Part shown: piece by piece, positions 61,596 through 64,000 of the stretch
Numbering within the stretch: position 1 is the first letter of the stretch
Layout of the letters: every line of letters begins with the position of its first letter
NCBI RefSeq assembly: GCF_003363715.1
Contig: NZ_QREV01000005.1
Coordinates: forward strand, 1-64,000
Length of the DNA: 64,000 nucleotides
Origin: Parabacteroides acidifaciens
GTDB taxonomy: Bacteria; Bacteroidota; Bacteroidia; Bacteroidales; Tannerellaceae
Direction: 5' to 3'
The notes under the pieces: model-generated
Seen by the model: the letters and a program-made list of their open reading frames with translations, nothing else
Told to the model about the DNA's origin: nothing
Databases searched by the model: none
Position numbers and translations under genes: made by a program

Positions 61596-61760
61596 ATGGA
61601 ATCAAAATTACACCAACTGATTGTGCGTTATTACGAGGACAAGAGATACCGAAATGGCATAAATATACTGTTATGCTTAGTCTCTTTGGCAATGATCTAT
61701 CGTTTAGGTTATGTCGTAGGGAGATTTTTCTATTATGTGCAACAAAATTTCTTTTCCTGA
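61596..61760 (+). CDS. Small single-helix membrane protein
   Basis: A 54-residue frame, ATG at 61596-61598, stop at 61758-61760. It begins MESKLHQLIVRYYEDKRYRN, has one membrane helix (about 21-42, including NILLCLVSLAMIYRLGYVVG) and ends QQNFFS. It follows paralogue 3 by 14 bases on the same strand and is probably in the same operon. Its start is amphipathic and charged, consistent with a cytoplasmic N-terminus. The function is unknown. Confidence 0.65.
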   Translation: MESKLHQLIVRYYEDKRYRNGINILLCLVSLAMIYRLGYVVGRFFYYVQQNFFS

Positions 61761-61779
61761 TTTATTACTAAAATATTAC

Positions 61780-61829
61780 GCTGCCCGAAAAAGAGCCGTC
61801 TCCATACGGGACTTATCGGGCAGCCTTTC
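61780..61829 (+). terminator. Hairpin between the small membrane gene and the second kinase
   Basis: GCTGCCCGA (61780-61788) pairs perfectly with TCGGGCAGC (61816-61824), with an inner CCGT/ACGG stem. The downstream CCTTTCT run partly serves as a T-tract and leads directly into the -7 box of the kinase gene. Confidence 0.55.
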
Positions 61830-61837
61830 TATCTTTG
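61830..61837 (+). promoter_or_regulatory. -7 box for the second two-component operon
   Basis: TATCTTTG, exact consensus, 23 bases before the kinase ATG at 61861. Confidence 0.6.
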
Positions 61838-61860
61838 CCGGAAAGAAATAAGACGGGCAG

Positions 61861-63294
61861 ATGGAAAAGCGGATCAAACTGATTTATATATTATCCTTGC
61901 TTTCGGCATTGGTAGCAATCGGCGTACAGGGATATTGGCTGTATAACCAATATTACTATGAGGCTGAACGGTATGCGGACGAGGTAGCTGCCGATGTATT
62001 GCGTGTCGGAGATGAAGAATTTGCCGGGCGTAAGAAGGTGGCGTTAGGGGATGATACTTCGTTTATTCTCGGCCGGAACTCGCAAACCAAATCAAAGCAA
62101 GATACTGTTTCACGGAATGTCCTGACACAGCTTAGCTTGAACTTCGACAGGAAGGGGATGCCCGATACAGCAAACGAAGACCAGGTGAATATAACAAAGC
62201 TTCGTATCTCTTTTGACCCATATCTTCCAGAGGACAGTATTATTCATGGCGTGGAGCGTAGTGTGGTCAATCACCATATACCTTTTCGGACGGAACGGCT
62301 CGACAGTCTACTTAGGGAACGTTTGCCGCAGTATGATTTCCGGGTATCATTTTTGCCGGAGGGAGATACGTTAAGCCGGTTCGCTTCTTGGGAAATCTTG
62401 CCGGGGCATCTATTCCCGCCTTGCTTAGGTGTCAAATACCGCTATGCGCCGTTAGAAAGAAAAGGAGTGATGATCGAGGTTGGCTTCACTGCTAATTCTT
62501 TATTGAAGAAGATGGCTTGGCAATTGGTATTCAGTCTTTTCCTGATTGTCTTATTATTGGGCTGTTTAGTTTTCCTGATCAAAACGATCCTTACACAGAA
62601 GAAGTTAGGCGAATTGCGCGAAAGCTTCGTCCACACAATGATTCATGAGTTGCGCCGTCCGGTGCAGACTATCAAGATGTGCATCGCTTTTCTGAATGAC
62701 AAGCAGATGCGGACGGATGAGGCGGCGAGCGATGAGGCTGTGCAGGATGCGATGTTCGAGTTGGATAATCTTTCTGCTTATTTAGGGAAACTGAAGAATA
62801 TGGTGAGTGCCGACGGTAGTGCGACGCTATTGCATCCTGTCGCGTTTAATCTACAGGAGTTGGTGGAAAAGGTCATTCGCCTGATCCATATCCCTTCCGG
62901 AAAACAGGTTACGTTCTCCACGGCTTTCCCTCCGGAACTTCCGCCTGTTACGGCTGATCCGGTACATATCGCCAATATCCTCAGTAACCTGATCGAGAAT
63001 GCGATTAAGTACTCCGGTCCGGAAGTGAATATCCGGGTGGTTATTATCCGCAATGAACAGTCGGTCGTGTTGACGGTTGCCGATAATGGCGTGGGCATTG
63101 CTCCGGATGAACAAAGAAAAGTGTTTGATAAATTCTACCGTTCTGCCCGTCTGCCGGATAAACAGATTCCGGGATTAGGACTGGGGCTGAGCTATGTGCG
63201 CCAGGTTGTCGAGGCGCATCACGGGCATGTATCGCTCCGCAGTGAAGTCGGGAAGGGAACGGAAGTAACAGTGGAAATCCCTAATATAAGATGA
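61861..63294 (+). CDS. Sensor histidine kinase (second system)
   Basis: A 477-residue kinase with membrane helices at about 7-27 and 219-240 around a large (~190-residue) periplasmic sensor domain. The phospho-histidine is near residue 262 in FVHTMIHELRRPVQTIKM; an Arg-Arg replaces the usual K-T/N pair. ATPase boxes: NILSNLIENAIKYSGPEVNI (N), VADNGVGIAPDEQRKVFDKFYRS (G1/F), and IPGLGLGLSYVRQVV (G2). The next gene, its response regulator, overlaps it by 4 bases. Similar in layout to RprX of Bacteroides. The signal is unknown. Confidence 0.92.
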   Translation: MEKRIKLIYILSLLSALVAIGVQGYWLYNQYYYEAERYADEVAADVLRVGDEEFAGRKKVALGDDTSFILGRNSQTKSKQDTVSRNVLTQLSLNFDRKGMPDTANEDQVNITKLRISFDPYLPEDSIIHGVERSVVNHHIPFRTERLDSLLRERLPQYDFRVSFLPEGDTLSRFASWEILPGHLFPPCLGVKYRYAPLERKGVMIEVGFTANSLLKKMAWQLVFSLFLIVLLLGCLVFLIKTILTQKKLGELRESFVHTMIHELRRPVQTIKMCIAFLNDKQMRTDEAASDEAVQDAMFELDNLSAYLGKLKNMVSADGSATLLHPVAFNLQELVEKVIRLIHIPSGKQVTFSTAFPPELPPVTADPVHIANILSNLIENAIKYSGPEVNIRVVIIRNEQSVVLTVADNGVGIAPDEQRKVFDKFYRSARLPDKQIPGLGLGLSYVRQVVEAHHGHVSLRSEVGKGTEVTVEIPNIR

Positions 63295-63980
63295 GTATGG
63301 CAGCACCTTTGAAAATACTTTTTGCGGACGATGACCTGAAATATTCCCTTCTTCTGAAGCGTTTTCTGGAGAAGGAAGGATATGATGTGACCTATACCGG
63401 CAACGGGACGATGGCGCTTGAGCAGTTTCCGGTCGTTAAGCCCGACCTGGTCCTGCTGGATATCAATATGCCGGGACTGAACGGTTTTGAAGTGGCGGAA
63501 AAGATACGCGAAGCCGATCGCCATGTCCTCATCTTCTTCCTTTCCGACCGCTCGGATAAGAGTGACCGTCTGAAGGGCTTTAGCCTGAAAGGAAACGACT
63601 ATCTTGCCAAACCGTTCTATCCGGAAGAGCTATTGGCGCGTATCAAAGAACGTCTGGAAACGAACCCCGAAGTGGAGGTCGAAGAAGAAACCTACCATTT
63701 CGGCAATACCGTATTCGATTACTCCACGAACGAGATACGGACCGGCAACAGCAAGACATTGATCACTTCCCGCCAGGCGGAAATCCTCCGTATCCTGGCC
63801 CGCAACCCGAATGTGGCGATCGACCGCGAAATCCTCCTTTCCACCGTATGGGGAAATGCCTCTTATGCCAATTCCCTCGCTTTGAATGTCCAAATCACTT
63901 ATCTCCGCAAAGCTCTCCGCAACGACCCCTCCACCGGCATCGTTTCTTTGACAAAAAAAGGCTATATGCTGAAAGGATAA
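63291..63980 (+). CDS. OmpR-family response regulator (second system)
   Basis: A 229-residue regulator. The receiver has ILFADDDLKYSLLLKRFL, phospho-acceptor Asp57 in DLVLLDINMPGLNGFEV, and Lys in YLAKPFYPEELL. The C-terminal winged helix contains LITSRQAEILRILARNPNVAIDREILLSTVWGNASYANSLALNVQITYLRKAL. The ATG at 63291 overlaps the kinase stop (ATGA); a second ATG six bases on is possible. Confidence 0.93.
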   Translation: MSMAAPLKILFADDDLKYSLLLKRFLEKEGYDVTYTGNGTMALEQFPVVKPDLVLLDINMPGLNGFEVAEKIREADRHVLIFFLSDRSDKSDRLKGFSLKGNDYLAKPFYPEELLARIKERLETNPEVEVEEETYHFGNTVFDYSTNEIRTGNSKTLITSRQAEILRILARNPNVAIDREILLSTVWGNASYANSLALNVQITYLRKALRNDPSTGIVSLTKKGYMLKG

Positions 63981-63990
63981 AAAAACTTGT

Positions 63991-63998
63991 TATCTTTG
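63991..63998 (+). promoter_or_regulatory. -7 box for a gene beyond the right edge
   Basis: TATCTTTG, exact consensus, 11 bases after the response-regulator stop. The gene it would serve lies outside the window. Confidence 0.4.
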
Positions 63999-64000
63999 TA

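Noticed and set aside
1-64000. tRNA, rRNA, phage or insertion-sequence transposase genes
   Set aside because: None of the reading frames resembles a transposase, integrase or phage protein, and no cloverleaf tRNA or rRNA segment was recognised by eye.

Overview
The window looks like the chromosome of a gut-type Bacteroidales bacterium, most likely Parabacteroides or a close relative. The evidence is SusC/SusD and FecR/ECF-sigma genes, several TonB-dependent receptors, lipoproteins with Bacteroidetes lipoboxes, a GLPGLI protein, a type IX secretion (T9SS) sorting tail at the left edge, and many TAnnTTTG (-7) promoter boxes placed just upstream of start codons. Genus is an inference; no rRNA or tRNA gene was seen.

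Layout. 1-4015: the end of a T9SS cargo gene, a ComEA-like protein, a sodium symporter, lolD and tcdA. 4103-20278: a polysaccharide-utilisation-like locus. A GH20 hexosaminidase faces a minus-strand block of ECF sigma, FecR, SusC, SusD and three exported FAD-dependent oxidoreductases, with no glycosidase inside the operon. 20499-28033: phosphorus acquisition (Pit phosphate transporter; DUF5690 transporter, phnX and phnW for 2-aminoethylphosphonate; an exported PAP2 phosphatase). PhoB-box-like repeats with an 11-bp period lie upstream of the Pit gene and of the phosphonate region. 28040-34403: housekeeping genes (GH3-like, pfkA, acpP-fabF-rnc, purN, queH). 34404-35230: a gene-free stretch with a large two-tier inverted repeat. 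35231-41123: a beta-barrel protein, a TonB receptor with a lipoprotein, and a divergent AraC regulator.

41215-46495: a glycosyltransferase/SDR pair, then an MFS-pdxB-ExoX-C-like block on the other strand. 46532-54000: accessory genes (Fic, a membrane-anchored MutS-like ATPase, an outer-membrane barrel with a GLPGLI protein, and an mntA-hepT toxin-antitoxin pair), with two unusual palindrome arrays of 42-bp and 22-bp period. 54069-64000: a large GH2 lipoprotein, then two two-component systems pointing away from each other around three tandem paralogous membrane proteins and a small membrane protein.

The most unusual structure is a 97-bp palindromic element in three copies of identical length. 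Two sit between convergent genes and look like bidirectional terminators. The third lies inside the PAP2 phosphatase reading frame, directly after its signal peptide, where it is translated. The strongest candidate for an undescribed biochemical system is the glycosidase-free SusCD locus with three FAD oxidoreductases.
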